Positions 45,301 through 56,266 of a stretch of 64,000 nucleotides of DNA are shown piece after piece. A program made the translations under genes and the position numbers. Under the pieces are notes generated by a model. The model searched no databases. It saw only the letters and a program-made list of their open reading frames with translations, and was not told where the DNA came from. Every line of letters begins with the position of its first letter. Positions within the stretch are counted from its first letter, which is position 1. Origin of the DNA: Pseudomonas sihuiensis (GTDB lineage Bacteria; Pseudomonadota; Gammaproteobacteria; Pseudomonadales; Pseudomonadaceae); the NCBI RefSeq assembly GCF_900106015.1, contig NZ_LT629797.1, positions 5,084,001 to 5,148,000 of the forward strand. The letters run 5' to 3'.

Positions 45301-46128
45301 CAGATGCCCGCGCTGGATATCGCCATCGCGCGTGTGCAGCGCGGTGACAAGGTGCTGGGCGCCTGGTCGCTCAAGGTGCGCCCGGAGGAACAGGGCGTGC
45401 GCTTCGAGGAACTCGACCTCGACCTGCAGGGGCTGAAGATCGGCGGTAGTGCCGGTTGGCGTGGTACGCCGGGCAACACCAGCAGTTGGTACAAGGGGCG
45501 CCTGCAAGGCAAGGATCTCAGCGATGTTCTCAAGGCTTGGGATTTCGCCCCCAGCGTCACCAGTGAAAGTTTCCGGGTGGACGCCGACGGCAATTGGCCC
45601 GGTTCGCCGGCCTGGTTCTCGCTCAAGCGCTTCTCCGGCAATCTCGACGCCTCGCTGCGCAAAGGTCAGTTCGTCGAAGTGCAGGGCTCGGCTCAGGCGT
45701 TACGCGTGTTCGGCCTGCTCAACTTCAACTCCATTGGCCGCCGCCTGCGTCTGGACTTCTCCGACCTGCTGGGCAAGGGGCTGAGTTACGATCGGGTCAA
45801 GGGCAACCTGCAGGCGACCAATGGCTTGTTCGTGACGCATGAGCCGATCACCCTAAGCGGGCCTTCGAGCAACCTGGAGCTCAATGGCAATCTGGACATG
45901 CGCAACGAGCGCATCGACGCCAAGCTGCTGGTGACCCTGCCGGTGACCAACAACCTGCCGCTGGCGGCGCTGATCGTCGGCGCCCCGGCGATTGGTGGGG
46001 CGCTGTTCGTGGTGGACAAATTGCTCGGTGACAAGGTCGCCCGCTTTGCCAGTGTGCAGTACGACGTCAAGGGCCCGATGCAGGACCCGGAGATCAGCTT
46101 CGACAAGCCCTTCGAAAAACCGCAATGA
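42307..46128 (+). CDS. yhdP: YhdP-family giant AsmA-like envelope protein
   Basis: A 1273-residue protein with one N-terminal transmembrane helix (about residues 11-31) and a very long beta-rich periplasmic region; the C-terminal AsmA-like part includes NSIGRRLRLDFSDLLGKGLS and a hydrophobic end near VGAPAIGGALFVVDKLLG. In E. coli YhdP spans the periplasm and helps move phospholipids to the outer membrane, so it complements the Mla and Lpt systems also found in this window. The start is GTG (42307), 17 bases after rng, with weak Shine-Dalgarno. The order rng-yhdP-nitrilase-tldD is conserved in Pseudomonas. Confidence 0.94.
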   Translation: MNTLARLFSALLRWGLGLCAALLVLAALYVSLGRELVPLVAEYRLELEDRASAQLGVPVRIGRLEGRWHGFAPVLEAHDVRLGSEGEGLSLERVRLVPDVGGSLLARQPRIAHLQFDGLQLNVQQNAEGGWQLQGMPQRSGPELNVEQLLEQLQIVHRISLLDSRVVLQPLDQAPLLLSYVNLSLRYGSNSQRLDGRLLLPDGQPVALRLRTRMQPESWREAESELYLSLPQSDWAAWLPRSLLGDWQLQRLQAGGELWLEGRGLVLDKGALRLHAPELAGGQAKHEAVTLKDLAFNAFFIQDKQGVRAQIDSLALTHGEQRIGELHLNLNQKDVGEADERWALSADRLDLAAWAPLVQALVPMPDAARDVLVALAPVGAVNNLLLDYYPQREGAERLQFAANLDRVGIQAYHGAPAAENVSGSASGNMFQGELRLNSENFALHLDQLFPKPWRYRHAQARLSWDWSETGLTLYSPYMRVDGEEGQVAGDMLIRLLRDPEAEDYMDLRVGMRDGDASYTEKYLPSRAPGMSAELDHWLKTAIRAGHVEEGYFQYQGSLNKGASLGARSLSLFFKVKDAELAFQPGWPSLREGVGEVLIEDDAVRVRLQSGRLQESTVSNVVANIPLLHDGKPPRLQLDGEVQSSLSDAIKLLQEAPLGTAEIFDGWQGEGPLAGRLQLDIPLQKGQPPGVVVDFAAEGASLKLANPDLQLSKVQGAFRFDSAAGLSAPDVRAEVFGRQVRGNIRAEGAHGQARTLFDLRGQVQVDTLSQWLGGPQKLPASGLLPYRLRLTLDGDDSKLRVDSNLRGVAIDLPAPFGKTAQQERDTDWRMTLAGRERRYWANYGELASLSLAAPPGALADGRGELVLGGGAAGLPPGQGLRVRGRLDELDLDAWKQLGTQHPVKVDADSQRLLRSARLDIGRFRGFGQEVEQLTLGLERETQGWALQLDSELAAGRVLLADAEGVPIRIDLQHVRLPAPDPEAAKTSDAPDPLADIDPRQMPALDIAIARVQRGDKVLGAWSLKVRPEEQGVRFEELDLDLQGLKIGGSAGWRGTPGNTSSWYKGRLQGKDLSDVLKAWDFAPSVTSESFRVDADGNWPGSPAWFSLKRFSGNLDASLRKGQFVEVQGSAQALRVFGLLNFNSIGRRLRLDFSDLLGKGLSYDRVKGNLQATNGLFVTHEPITLSGPSSNLELNGNLDMRNERIDAKLLVTLPVTNNLPLAALIVGAPAIGGALFVVDKLLGDKVARFASVQYDVKGPMQDPEISFDKPFEKPQ

Positions 46129-46165
46129 CGTGGCCTCTTGGCGTACGCTGTTACACCGGGAACCG

Positions 46166-47026
46166 ATGAGTACTGCCATGAATCTCGCTGTAATCCAGAT
46201 GGTCAGCCAGGACGACGTGCAAACCAATCTGCGTCTGGCTCGCCGTATGCTGGAGCGTGCCGCACAGGGTGGTGCGCGCCTCGTCGTGCTGCCCGAGAAT
46301 TTCGCTGCCATGGGCCGCCGCGACCTGGCTGCCATCGGTCGCGCCGAGGCGTTGGGCGAGGGGCCGATCCTGCCCTGGTTGAAACGCGCTGCTCGTGACC
46401 TCAGTTTATGGATAGTGGCCGGCACCTTGCCGCTGCCTCCAGACGATGATGCTGACGGCAAACCGCACGCCTGCTCACTGCTGATCGACGATCAGGGTGA
46501 GCGTGTGGCCCGTTACGACAAGCTGCACCTGTTCGATGTCGACGTGGCCGACAACCGTGGCCGTTATCGCGAGTCCGATGATTTTGCCCATGGCCAACGC
46601 GTCGTGGTGGCCGATACACCGGTGGGGCGCCTGGGGCTGACGGTATGCTACGACCTGCGCTTCCCTGAGCTGTTCGGTGCGCTGCGCGAAGCCGGCGCCG
46701 AGCTGATCAGCGTGCCGGCGGCGTTCACTGCGGTGACCGGTGCCGCGCACTGGCAGGTCTTGACCCGTGCCCGCGCCATCGAAACCCAGTGCTATGTACT
46801 GGCGGCCGGGCAGGGCGGAGAGCACCCCGGTCAGCGTCTGACGTTCGGCCACTCGGCGATCATCGACCCCTGGGGTCAGGTGCTGGTCGAGCAGGATCAG
46901 GGGGAGGGGGCCTTGCTGGCTCCCCGTGATGCCGCCGAGCAGGCGAACATTCGCCAGCGCATGCCGGTGCAGCAGCACCGCCGATTCTTTTCATCGGACG
47001 TACCGCGTCCGATCGTTGTGGAGTGA
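46166..47026 (+). CDS. Carbon-nitrogen hydrolase (nitrilase superfamily, Nit/YbeM type)
   Basis: A 286-residue cytosolic amidase. The Glu-Lys-Cys triad is visible in [18 protein letters not shown] and [11 protein letters not shown]. The sequence resembles Nit1/YbeM enzymes, which repair deaminated glutathione; that specific activity is inferred. The start could be 46166 or 46178 ([10 protein letters not shown]), both with weak ribosome-binding sites; the open frame further upstream overlaps yhdP. Its stop overlaps the tldD leader, whose GGAG lies within its last codons, so coupling is likely. Confidence 0.92.
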   Translation: MSTAMNLAVIQMVSQDDVQTNLRLARRMLERAAQGGARLVVLPENFAAMGRRDLAAIGRAEALGEGPILPWLKRAARDLSLWIVAGTLPLPPDDDADGKPHACSLLIDDQGERVARYDKLHLFDVDVADNRGRYRESDDFAHGQRVVVADTPVGRLGLTVCYDLRFPELFGALREAGAELISVPAAFTAVTGAAHWQVLTRARAIETQCYVLAAGQGGEHPGQRLTFGHSAIIDPWGQVLVEQDQGEGALLAPRDAAEQANIRQRMPVQQHRRFFSSDVPRPIVVE

Positions 47027-47028
47027 CC

Positions 47029-48471
47029 ATGAATACGATGTTGCAATCCGTCAGCGAGCACCTGCTTGCGCCCGGCAACCTGACGTTCGACAGCCTCAGC
47101 AGCGTGCTGGGTGAAGTCGCAGGCCCAGGTATCGATGCCGCCGACCTGTACTTTCAAAGCCAGGTTTCGGAAACCTGGGTGCTGGAGGATGGCATCGTCA
47201 AGGAAGGCAGTTTCAATCTCGATCAGGGCGTCGGTGTGCGTGCCCAGTCTGGCGAGAAAACCGGTTTCGCCTACAGCAACGCCATCAGCCTCGATGCCCT
47301 GACGCAAGCTGCCCAGGCCGCGCGTTCGATCTCGCGCGCTGGCCAACAGGGCCGTGTGCAGGCTTTCGTCAGCCCGCAGGTGACCCAGTTGTATGCCGAA
47401 GGCAACCCACTGGACGTCATGGGCCGCGCCGAGAAGGTTGAATTGCTGCAGCGTATCGACCGTGCCACGCGCGCGCTGGATCCGCGCATCAAGCAGGTTA
47501 CCGTGAGCCTGGCCGGGGTCTGGGATCGCATTCTGGTGGCGGCCCACGACGGCAGCCTCAGCGCCGATATCCGCCCGCTGGTGCGCTTCAATGTCAGCGT
47601 CATCGTCGAACAGAACGGGCGCCGCGAGCGCGGTGGCCATGGCGGCGGCGGACGTACCGACTACCGCTATTTTCTCGATGAAGACCGCGCCATGGGCTAT
47701 GCCCGCGAGGCGTTGCGCCAGGCGCTGGTCAACCTCGAGGCCATCGCTGCACCCGCTGGCAGCATGCCGGTGGTGATGGGCGCCGGCTGGTCCGGCGTGC
47801 TGCTGCATGAAGCGGTCGGTCACGGCCTGGAAGGCGACTTCAACCGCAAAGGCAGTTCAGCCTACAGCGGCCAGGTCGGGCAGAAGGTCGCGTCCAGCCT
47901 GTGCACCATCGTCGACGACGGCACCCTGGCCGGGCGGCGTGGTTCGCTCAGCGTCGACGACGAAGGCACGCCGACCCAGTGCACCACGCTGATCGAGAAT
48001 GGCGTACTCAAGGGCTACATGCAGGACAAGCTAAATGCCCGCCTGATGGGTGTGGCCGCTACCGGCAACGGTCGTCGTGAATCCTATGCGCATCTGCCGA
48101 TGCCGCGCATGACCAACACCTACATGTTGGCCGGCGAGAGCGACCCGGAAGAAATCATCCGTTCGGTGAAGAAGGGCATCTACTGCGCCAATCTTGGCGG
48201 CGGCCAGGTGGACATCACCAGTGGCAAGTTCGTCTTTTCCACCAGTGAGGCCTACCTGATCGAGGATGGCAAGATCACTGCGCCGGTCAAGGGCGCCACC
48301 CTGATCGGCAATGGCCCGGAGGCCATGAGCCGGGTGTCCATGGTCGGCAATGATCTGGCGCTGGATAGCGGCGTCGGCACCTGCGGCAAAGACGGTCAGT
48401 CGGTGCCGGTCGGTGTCGGTCAGCCGACGCTGAAGATCGACGCGATCACTGTCGGCGGCACTGGTGCGTAG
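47029..48471 (+). CDS. tldD: Metalloprotease TldD
   Basis: A 480-residue subunit of the TldD/TldE (PmbA) zinc protease, which degrades unfolded peptides and matures microcin B17-type peptides. The zinc motif [12 protein letters not shown] (HExxxH) is intact at about residues 263-274. The start at 47029 ([13 protein letters not shown]) is chosen because GGAG lies about 6 bases upstream; a GTG at 47023 overlaps the previous stop. The partner pmbA lies downstream at 49193 beyond darP on the opposite strand. Confidence 0.96.
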   Translation: MNTMLQSVSEHLLAPGNLTFDSLSSVLGEVAGPGIDAADLYFQSQVSETWVLEDGIVKEGSFNLDQGVGVRAQSGEKTGFAYSNAISLDALTQAAQAARSISRAGQQGRVQAFVSPQVTQLYAEGNPLDVMGRAEKVELLQRIDRATRALDPRIKQVTVSLAGVWDRILVAAHDGSLSADIRPLVRFNVSVIVEQNGRRERGGHGGGGRTDYRYFLDEDRAMGYAREALRQALVNLEAIAAPAGSMPVVMGAGWSGVLLHEAVGHGLEGDFNRKGSSAYSGQVGQKVASSLCTIVDDGTLAGRRGSLSVDDEGTPTQCTTLIENGVLKGYMQDKLNARLMGVAATGNGRRESYAHLPMPRMTNTYMLAGESDPEEIIRSVKKGIYCANLGGGQVDITSGKFVFSTSEAYLIEDGKITAPVKGATLIGNGPEAMSRVSMVGNDLALDSGVGTCGKDGQSVPVGVGQPTLKIDAITVGGTGA

Positions 48472-48483
48472 GGCCGACAACAG

Positions 48484-48540
48484 TAGGGTGCGCCGTGCGC
48501 ACCAGCGGCTGGCGAAGAGTCGGTGCGCATGGCGCACCCT
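48484..48540. repeat. Inverted repeat between the convergent tldD and darP genes
   Basis: TAGGGTGCGCCGTGCGCACC (48484-48503) is the inverted partner of GGTGCGCATGGCGCACCCTA (about 48522-48541). Each arm is itself a small hairpin of the GGTGCGC family found in the dpp operon. It may act as a bidirectional terminator. Confidence 0.8.
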
Positions 48541-48544
48541 AGGG

Positions 48545-49063
48545 TCAGCGCAGGCCGCGGTGGATTTCGTCGAGCTCGCGGATGTACTTGAACACCTTGC
48601 GCGCGGCGGTTGGCGGTTTGTTGCGCGCGGCTTCGTGCTGAGCGTGACGGACCAGGCCGCGCAGGTGCTGGACGTCAGCCTCGGGGTAGAGCTCGACGAA
48701 GCTTTCCAGCGCGCTGTCGCCTTCGGCGATCAGGCGGTCACGCCAGCGTTCGAGGGCATGGAAGCGTTCGTTGTACTCGCGGGTGGAGCTGTCCACCTGG
48801 TCGAGCATGGCGACGATCGCGTCGACATCCTGTTCGCGCATCAGCTTGCCGATGAACTGGATGTGGCGTTTGCGCGCGGCATTGGCGGTATGTTTCGGCG
48901 CTTCGGCGAGCGCGCGGCGTAGGGCATCGGTCAGTGGCATCTTGGCCAGCAGATCCGCCTTGAGCGTGGTCAGTCGCTCGCCAAGATCCTGCAGGGCATG
49001 CAGTTCGCGTTTGACCTGGGATTTGCTCTTCTCCAGGGAGAAGTCGTCGTAGGAATCAGACAT
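48545..49063 (-). CDS. darP: Ribosome-associated protein DarP (YjgA)
   Basis: A 172-residue basic, helical protein. [19 protein letters not shown] and [14 protein letters not shown] are the YjgA signature. It binds late 50S precursors and assists maturation near the peptidyl transferase centre. The start at 49063 ([16 protein letters not shown]) is the family start; a long open frame continues upstream only because it is antisense to pmbA. It lies between tldD and pmbA on the opposite strand, as in P. aeruginosa. Confidence 0.95.
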   Translation of the reverse strand: MSDSYDDFSLEKSKSQVKRELHALQDLGERLTTLKADLLAKMPLTDALRRALAEAPKHTANAARKRHIQFIGKLMREQDVDAIVAMLDQVDSSTREYNERFHALERWRDRLIAEGDSALESFVELYPEADVQHLRGLVRHAQHEAARNKPPTAARKVFKYIRELDEIHRGLR

Positions 49064-49192
49064 GGGGTGGGTCCAGAGGGAAACGCCGCCATGATAGCAG
49101 TAACCGTGACTGCCGGCCCGCGGGCGGGCAGTCGAGAGCAGGCCTTGGGTTTCGTTCAAAGAGTGCCTGCGCCAAGAGAATCGGGAGTGGTT

Positions 49193-50539
49193 ATGAGTGA
49201 AGTAGAACGCATCGGGCCGCAGGCCTTGCCTGTGCTGCAAGAGCAGGTCGAGGCCATTCTTGCCGAAGCCAGGCGCCAGGGTGCCAGTGCCTGCGAGGTG
49301 GCGGTATCGGCTGGTCAGGGGCTGTCCACCACGGTGCGCCAAGGCGAAGTGGAGACCGTCGAATTCAATCGCGACCAGGGTTTCGGCATCACCCTGTATG
49401 TGGGCCAGCGCAAGGGCTCGGCCAGCACCTCGGCCACCGGTAGCGAGGCCATTCGCGAGACCGTGGCGGCAGCCCTGGCGATTGCCAAACATACCAGCGA
49501 GGACGAGTGCGCCGGCCTGGCCGATGCCGCGCTGATGGCCCGCGAGCTGCCTGAACTCGATCTCTATCACCCCTGGTCGATCACCCCGGAGCAGGCGGTG
49601 GAGCAGGCGCTGGCCTGTGAAGCTGCGGCTTTCGCGGCTGACCAGCGGATCAAGAACGCCGATGGCACCAGCCTCAATACCCACCAAGGCTGCCGCGTAT
49701 ACGGCAACAGCCACGGCTTCGTCGGCGGTTACGCCAGCACTCGCCATAGCCTGAGCTGCGTGATGATTGCCGAGGGTGAAGGGCAGATGCAGCGCGACTA
49801 CTGGTATGACGTCAATCGTCAAGGCGAACTGCTGGCTGATGCCAAGGGTATCGGCCAGCGCGCCGCCGAGCGTGCGGTCAGCCGTCTTGGTGCGCGCCCG
49901 GTACCGACCTGCGAGGTGCCGGTGCTGTTCGCCGCCGAGCTGGCCGGTGGGCTGTTCAGCCACCTGCTGGCGGCGATTTCGGGTGGCAACCTGTATCGCC
50001 AGTCCTCCTTCCTCGAAGGTGCCCTCGGCCAGCGCTTGTTCCCCGAGTGGCTGAGCCTCGACGAACGTCCGCATCTGCCGCGCGCACTGGGCAGTGCCAC
50101 CTTCGATGGTGACGGCCTGGCCACCTACGCCAAACCGTTCGTGGAAAAGGGCGAGCTGGTGTCCTACGTGCTCGGCACCTATTCCGGGCGCAAGCTGGGT
50201 TTGCCGAGCACCGCCAACTCCGGCGGAGTGCACAACCTGTTCGTCACCCATGGCGATGAGGATCAGCAGGCGCTGATTCGTCGCATGGGCCGCGGTTTGC
50301 TGGTTACCGAGCTGATGGGCCAGGGGCTGAATCTGGTGACGGGCGATTACTCGCGTGGCGCGGCGGGCTTCTGGGTCGAGAACGGCGAGATCCAGTTCCC
50401 GGTGCAGGAGGTAACCATCGCCGGCAATCTGCGCGACATGTTCCGTCAGGTCGTTGCAGTCGGTCGTGACCTCGAGCGTCGCGGCAATATCTGCACCGGC
50501 TCGGTGCTGATCGAGAAGATGACCGTCGCCGGTAGCTGA
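49193..50539 (+). CDS. pmbA: Metalloprotease subunit PmbA (TldE)
   Basis: A 448-residue partner of TldD. It shares the two-domain TldD/E fold ([20 protein letters not shown] near the N-terminus; [20 protein letters not shown] toward the C-terminus) but lacks the HExxxH motif, as expected of the non-catalytic subunit. The start at 49193 has GGGAG 5 bases upstream. A perfect 10-bp GC-rich hairpin follows the stop. Confidence 0.95.
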   Translation: MSEVERIGPQALPVLQEQVEAILAEARRQGASACEVAVSAGQGLSTTVRQGEVETVEFNRDQGFGITLYVGQRKGSASTSATGSEAIRETVAAALAIAKHTSEDECAGLADAALMARELPELDLYHPWSITPEQAVEQALACEAAAFAADQRIKNADGTSLNTHQGCRVYGNSHGFVGGYASTRHSLSCVMIAEGEGQMQRDYWYDVNRQGELLADAKGIGQRAAERAVSRLGARPVPTCEVPVLFAAELAGGLFSHLLAAISGGNLYRQSSFLEGALGQRLFPEWLSLDERPHLPRALGSATFDGDGLATYAKPFVEKGELVSYVLGTYSGRKLGLPSTANSGGVHNLFVTHGDEDQQALIRRMGRGLLVTELMGQGLNLVTGDYSRGAAGFWVENGEIQFPVQEVTIAGNLRDMFRQVVAVGRDLERRGNICTGSVLIEKMTVAGS

Positions 50540-50565
50540 GTGCCGCCATGCTCTGACAGTAAGTA

Positions 50566-50590
50566 ACGCGCGGCCTTGCGGGCCGCGCGT
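50566..50590. terminator. GC-rich hairpin after pmbA
   Basis: ACGCGCGGCC (50566-50575) pairs perfectly with GGCCGCGCGT (50581-50590) around TTGCG. There is no U-run, so it is either a factor-assisted terminator or a 3'-end stabiliser. Confidence 0.5.
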
Positions 50591-50662
50591 ATCCCGCAAG
50601 CTGCGGCCTGCCTCAGGCGAGGGCGGAGCAGTTTCTGTCTGAAAGTCCACATACTCTGTGTA

Positions 50663-50700
50663 TTGATTATTTTTCTCAAAAGAGAATAAATATCATTTCA
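50663..50700 (+). promoter_or_regulatory. Fur-regulated promoter of the fagA-fumC-sodA operon
   Basis: GAGAATAAATATCATTTCA (50682-50700) matches the 19-bp Fur consensus at 12 positions, including the ATCATT core. It overlaps the -10 region of a candidate promoter, TTGATT (50663-50668) with TAAATA (50687-50692). The surrounding 60 bases are markedly AT-rich. Repression by Fe(II)-Fur and induction in iron limitation are expected. Confidence 0.7.
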
Positions 50701-50717
50701 TTGATAGGTGGACGCCC

Positions 50718-51102
50718 ATGTTCTATCCCTTCTTCACACCTTGCTTGAACTGCTGGCATTGGCAGGGCTTTCTCGTGCGCTGCGCTCTACGGCCCGATGA
50801 ACCCCGCCTGCTCGATTTCCACGAATGGCACGGGCGGCAACTGGTGGAGCGCGGCCGGCTGGACGCCTGGCGGGTCTCGCGCATCACGTTGGAACTGCTA
50901 CTCGACACCGCCTGTGACCCGGCATTGCCCTGGCATTGGCGTGCCCTCTGCCTGGATCGTGCCTACCGGCCCCTGCGGGTCATGCAGCAACAGGCCAACG
51001 ATCTTCCTCGTCAGCGCAGCCTGAACCTCCTGCTCAATCGTCTGGCGACCCTGCGCCTGCAACCCTCCCTCTCATTCCATGAATCGGCACAAGGACATTC
51101 CT

Positions 51103-51110
<8 letters not shown>
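50718..51110 (+). CDS. fagA: FagA (Fur-associated gene A), unknown function
   Basis: A 130-residue protein starting MFYPFFTPCLNCWHWQGFLV, rich in Trp, Arg and Leu, with Cys9 and Cys12 in a CxxC-like pair. It matches fagA of P. aeruginosa by position, first gene of the iron-repressed fagA-fumC-orf-sodA operon. No biochemical function is known. The stop overlaps the fumC ATG (ATGAGTGA at 51103-51110), so translation of the two is coupled. Confidence 0.88.
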
Positions 51111-52491
<1,381 letters not shown>

Positions 52492-52610
52492 GCCGCTTTC
52501 TTTTCGGTGTCTGTTCACGCGCCAGGTTCGGCCATGCAGTCCGTGCACGTCATTGGCACGCGCAGGTCGAGGCGGCAGAGCGTGGAAAGGCTCTCATCAG
52601 GAGGTCTGTC

Positions 52611-53063
52611 ATGGAGCACTGGAAAACCACCATCGAAGCCGGTAACCGCTGTTTCTCCGAGGGCGACTGGGTACGGGCTCGTGAGCTCTACCTGCAGGCG
52701 CTGGCAGAGGCTCAGGTGATGTTCGGGCGCTGGCCTGATCACAACATGGCGGTGGCGGCCTTTGTGATTTCTCATCACAACCTGGCCGATCTGCACCTGG
52801 CGCTGGGGCAACCGGAGGAAGCCGCGGAAAACCTCTGCGCCAGCCACGAGCGCCTGCTCCAGACCCTGGCCGACAGCCAGCGGCCGCAGGCGCTGCGCGA
52901 GATCGCCCTGCACCACAGCCGCCGTACCTACGTGGAGCTGTTGCAGTTCATCAGCGAGCACGGTGCTTTCCCGCGCACCGACCGCTTGCTTGGCGCTTCG
53001 CAGCGCCATGCCTGGCAACGACCCACCGTCAATCCAGCCGGTCATGGCCGCTACTATCACTGA
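52611..53063 (+). CDS. Conserved protein of the fumC-sodA operon, TPR-like
   Basis: A 150-residue mainly helical protein. The segment AGNRCFSEGDWVRARELYLQ followed by HHNLADLHLALGQPEEAAEN looks like two tetratricopeptide-type helical hairpins, suggesting protein-protein contact. It corresponds by position to PA4469 of P. aeruginosa, which lies between fumC1 and sodM and is iron-regulated; its function is not known. The stop lies within the sodA ribosome-binding site, indicating coupled translation. Confidence 0.85.
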   Translation: MEHWKTTIEAGNRCFSEGDWVRARELYLQALAEAQVMFGRWPDHNMAVAAFVISHHNLADLHLALGQPEEAAENLCASHERLLQTLADSQRPQALREIALHHSRRTYVELLQFISEHGAFPRTDRLLGASQRHAWQRPTVNPAGHGRYYH

Positions 53064-53075
53064 AGGAGAACGCTC

Positions 53076-53687
53076 ATGCCTCATCGCCTGCCGCCACTGC
53101 CTTACGCCTACGATGCCCTGGAACCGCATATCGATGCGCAGACCATGGAAATCCACTACAGCAAGCACCATCAGACTTACATAAACAATCTGAACACGGC
53201 ACTGGAGGGAACGTCTTATGCAGAAGTACCGGTGGAAGACCTGCTGATCCGCCTGGACGAGATGCCGCCAAGCCTGCACGCGGCATTGATCAACCAGGGT
53301 GGGGGACACGCCAACCACACACTGTTCTGGACGGTCATGTCGCCTTCCGGAGGGGGCGAGCCCGCTGGCGAACTGGCAGTGGCGATCGAGGCCGAGCTGG
53401 GTGGTTTTGCGGCGTTCAAGGAGGCCTTTACCAAAGCCGCGCTGAGCCGTTTCGGCAGCGGCTGGGCATGGCTCAGCGTGACGCCGCAGAGGACATTGGT
53501 AGTGGAAAGCAGCGCCAACCAGGACAGCCCATTGATGCATGGCAACACACCGATCCTGGGGCTGGACGTCTGGGAGCATGCCTACTACCTGCGCTACCAG
53601 AACCGCCGGCCGGAATACATCGGCGCCTTCTACAACGTCATCGACTGGGACGAAGTGGCGCGCCGATACCGACAGGCCCTGAGCTGA
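53076..53687 (+). CDS. sodA: Manganese superoxide dismutase
   Basis: A 203-residue cytosolic SOD. Metal ligands are in HYSKHHQTY (His about 27), [11 protein letters not shown], and LDVWEHAYY (Asp and His). The Gln in SANQDSPL and the glycine-rich GGGHANH are typical of the Mn rather than Fe enzyme. It replaces Fe-SOD when iron is scarce. AAGGAG (53062-53067) overlaps the previous stop. Confidence 0.97.
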   Translation: MPHRLPPLPYAYDALEPHIDAQTMEIHYSKHHQTYINNLNTALEGTSYAEVPVEDLLIRLDEMPPSLHAALINQGGGHANHTLFWTVMSPSGGGEPAGELAVAIEAELGGFAAFKEAFTKAALSRFGSGWAWLSVTPQRTLVVESSANQDSPLMHGNTPILGLDVWEHAYYLRYQNRRPEYIGAFYNVIDWDEVARRYRQALS

Positions 53688-53707
53688 ACAGGCGGATAGC
53701 GAACACG

Positions 53708-54610
53708 ATGCGAACCTTGCTCACTTCCTTGCCCGGCCTCAATGGCCGGGCTTTGCGCTATCTGTTCGGCGGCGTGATTGTGCTGTGTGGCAGTCTGCTG
53801 CTGTTCATCCAGGTTGCCGTGCTGATCGACCAGACGGTTCAGCCACAATTGCTACGGGCGTTGCAGGGCGGCTTGCTGTGCGCCACCGGCACGGCGGTCG
53901 GTGCCTTGCCGGTGCTGTTCATGGGCGAGCTGTCTGGGCGCTGGCGCGACAGGCTGCTGGGCTTCGGTGGCGGTGTGATGCTGGCCGCGACAGTGTTCTC
54001 CCTGCTGGTACCGGCGCTCGAGGTGGCCGGTGAGCAGGGTTTCACGGCCTGGGGCGCCGGGGCTCTGGCCAGTATTGGCCTGCTGCTGGGCGCCGCCGCC
54101 CTGCTGGGGTTGGGCCGCGTGCTGGCGCAACGGCAGAGCGTCGGCGCGGCCGAACTGCAACGGGGCGCTCTGACGCCTGGCACACTGCTGTTCGTCATCG
54201 CCATCATGTTGCACAACGTACCCGAGGGCATGGCGGTTGGCGTGGCAGCGGGAGCGGGCTTGAGTGGCGCCGATGGCCTGGCGATCGGCATCGCCCTGCA
54301 GGACGTACCGGAAGGCCTGATCGTCGCCCTGGTGCTGGCCAGTGCCGGGATGGGACGCGGCAAGGCGGTAATGATCGGTGCGGCGTCAGGCCTGGTCGAA
54401 CCGCTGTTCGCGGTGCTCTGCGCCTGGCTGGTCGGGGTTTCGCACATGCTGTTGCCCTGGGGGCTGGCGCTGGCTGCGGGGGCGATGCTGTTCGCGGTGA
54501 TCCACGAAATCATTCCCGAAGCACATGGCAGTGGTCATGCAGGCGATGCCAGTCTGGCGCTGGTGCTGGGCTTCTGTCTGATGATGGTGCTGGATACGGC
54601 CTTGGCGTAG
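53708..54610 (+). CDS. ZIP-family divalent metal transporter
   Basis: A 300-residue inner-membrane protein with about eight helices. Helix IV has HNVPEGMAVG and helix V DVPEGLIVAL, the binuclear metal site of ZIP carriers; HEIIPEAHGSGHAGD follows. It lies 20 bases after sodA, last in the Fur operon. Import of Mn2+ or Fe2+/Zn2+ is possible; supplying Mn for SodA is an attractive inference. The start at 53708 begins the first conserved segment; the open frame before it overlaps sodA. Confidence 0.9.
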   Translation: MRTLLTSLPGLNGRALRYLFGGVIVLCGSLLLFIQVAVLIDQTVQPQLLRALQGGLLCATGTAVGALPVLFMGELSGRWRDRLLGFGGGVMLAATVFSLLVPALEVAGEQGFTAWGAGALASIGLLLGAAALLGLGRVLAQRQSVGAAELQRGALTPGTLLFVIAIMLHNVPEGMAVGVAAGAGLSGADGLAIGIALQDVPEGLIVALVLASAGMGRGKAVMIGAASGLVEPLFAVLCAWLVGVSHMLLPWGLALAAGAMLFAVIHEIIPEAHGSGHAGDASLALVLGFCLMMVLDTALA

Positions 54611-54642
54611 CGGGAGACGTGCACACGGCCCTCCAAGGCTTT

Positions 54643-54915
54643 CTACTCACCTTCGTCGAAGTAATTCTCGATCAGGCCGACCAGTGCAGCGAGCGCCTCG
54701 TGATCCTGCTCGCCTTCGGTCAGCAGGTGCACATTGGTGCCCTTGCCGGCAGCCAGCATCATTACCGCCATGATGCTCTTGCCGTCTACCAGGCTTTCGG
54801 CGCTGCGGCCGATGCGCACCTGGCAGGGGTAGGTGCTCGCTACACCGACGAACTTGGCAGCAGCACGGGCATGCAGACCAAGTTTGTTGATGATGGTGAT
54901 TTCACGTGCTGGCAT
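54643..54915 (-). CDS. ptsO: Nitrogen-PTS phosphocarrier NPr (PtsO)
   Basis: A 90-residue HPr-like protein. The phosphorylated His15 is in NKLGLHARAAAKF and the regulatory Ser46 region in DGKSIMAVM. It passes phosphate from PtsP to PtsN in the regulatory, non-sugar PTS. The start at 54915 gives the standard HPr length; the open frame beyond it overlaps rapZ. It is the last gene of the rpoN cluster. Confidence 0.96.
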   Translation of the reverse strand: MPAREITIINKLGLHARAAAKFVGVASTYPCQVRIGRSAESLVDGKSIMAVMMLAAGKGTNVHLLTEGEQDHEALAALVGLIENYFDEGE

Positions 54916-54929
54916 CGCGGCAGGATTCC

Positions 54930-55787
54930 TTAGCTGAGGTCGCGGTGACGCACCTGGACGTTCTTCAGCGAGTCTTTGAGTGCCTGGCTCAGGCGGTTGG
55001 CCAGGTACACCGAGCGGTGGTGGCCACCGGTGCAGCCAATGGCGATGGTGACATAGGCGCGGTTGCTGGCGGCGAAGCGTGGCAGCCATTTTTCCAGGTA
55101 GGCGAGGATGTCCTGATACATCTCCTCGACCTCCGGTTGCGCGGCCAGGTAGTCGATCACCGGTTGATCCAGCCCGGAGTGGTCGCGCAGTTCCGGCTTC
55201 CAGTAGGGATTGGGCAGGCAGCGCGCATCGAACACCAGGTCGGCGTCCACCGGCATGCCACGTTTGAAACCGAAGGATTCGACGAGAAAGGCGGTACCGG
55301 TCTGCGTCTGGCCCAGCAGGCGTAGTTTGAGCGTGTCGCGCAGCTGGTAGAGATTCAGGCGGGTGGTGTCGATCTTCAGATCGGCCCGGTCAGTGATCGG
55401 TGCCAGCAGCTGGCTTTCGTAAGCGATGGCCTCGGCCAGCGAGCGGTTGTCGTTGGTCAGCGGGTGGCGTCTGCGGGTTTCGGAAAAGCGTTTGAGCAGG
55501 GTTTCGTCTTCGGCGTCGAGATACAGCACGTCGCAGCGGATGTTGCGCTTGCGCACTTCGTCGAGCAGTTCCGGGAAACGCTTGAGCTGGCTCAGCAGGT
55601 TGCGTGCATCGATGGAGACGGCCACCTGCGGCAGCAGCATGTCGCTATGCGGCAGGAAACGCTCGGCAAGATCCGGCAGCAGGCCGGCCGGCAGGTTGTC
55701 GATGCAGTAGAAACCGTTGTCCTCAAGTACATCGAGGGCGGTGCTCTTGCCCGAGCCCGAGCGACCGCTGACGATGATCAGGCGCAT
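54930..55787 (-). CDS. rapZ: RNase adaptor/nucleotide-binding protein RapZ
   Basis: A 285-residue P-loop protein. Walker A is GRSGSGKST (residues 8-16), and the C-terminal domain carries [14 protein letters not shown]. In enteric bacteria RapZ directs RNase E to the sRNA GlmZ and so controls GlmS; whether a GlmZ-like RNA exists here is unknown. It lies 2 bases after ptsN, in the conserved rpoN-hpf-ptsN-rapZ-ptsO order. Confidence 0.97.
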   Translation of the reverse strand: MRLIIVSGRSGSGKSTALDVLEDNGFYCIDNLPAGLLPDLAERFLPHSDMLLPQVAVSIDARNLLSQLKRFPELLDEVRKRNIRCDVLYLDAEDETLLKRFSETRRRHPLTNDNRSLAEAIAYESQLLAPITDRADLKIDTTRLNLYQLRDTLKLRLLGQTQTGTAFLVESFGFKRGMPVDADLVFDARCLPNPYWKPELRDHSGLDQPVIDYLAAQPEVEEMYQDILAYLEKWLPRFAASNRAYVTIAIGCTGGHHRSVYLANRLSQALKDSLKNVQVRHRDLS

Positions 55788-55789
55788 GT

Positions 55790-56254
55790 TTATTGACCGT
55801 TCTGAATGTCCACGACGACCTGATAGAGATCTTCGCCGCTCTTGGCCTGGCGCAGACGTTCACGTACATCCTGGCGATCAAGCATGCTGGCGATCTGGCG
55901 CAGCAGGTCGAGGTGGGCATCGGTGGCCGCCTCCGGCACCAGCAGCACGAACAGCAGATCGACCGGCACGCCGTCGATGGCGTCGAAGTCGACTGCCGTC
56001 TCCAGATGCAGGACTGCACTGATCGGGGCACTGCAGCCAGCCAGGCGGCAGTGGGGAATGGCAATGCCGTTGCCGAAGCCGGTAGAGCCGAGCTTCTCGC
56101 GGGCGATGAGGCTTTCGAATATGTCCTGGGCATCCAGGTCGGGTAGATCACGCGCAACCAGGTTGGCGATCTGTTCTAGCACGCGTTTCTTGCTGCCGCC
56201 CGGCACGTTCACCAGGGAACGGCCGGGGGTCAGGATATTTTCAAGTCGGATCAT
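55790..56254 (-). CDS. ptsN: Nitrogen-regulatory PTS enzyme IIA (PtsN)
   Basis: A 154-residue EIIA of the mannitol/fructose fold. The phospho-acceptor His68 is in [13 protein letters not shown]. Its phosphorylation state modulates potassium, carbon and nitrogen responses. It lies 12 bases after hpf and 2 bases before rapZ. Confidence 0.97.
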   Translation of the reverse strand: MIRLENILTPGRSLVNVPGGSKKRVLEQIANLVARDLPDLDAQDIFESLIAREKLGSTGFGNGIAIPHCRLAGCSAPISAVLHLETAVDFDAIDGVPVDLLFVLLVPEAATDAHLDLLRQIASMLDRQDVRERLRQAKSGEDLYQVVVDIQNGQ

Positions 56255-56266
56255 GGATAGGGAATG

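Noticed and set aside
43282..45507. 741-codon minus-strand open frame
   Set aside because: It lies entirely antisense to yhdP, with no family motif and no ribosome-binding site.
48545..50650. 701-codon minus-strand open frame
   Set aside because: Only its 3' part (48545-49063) is a gene, darP. The rest is antisense to pmbA and reflects high-GC codon bias.
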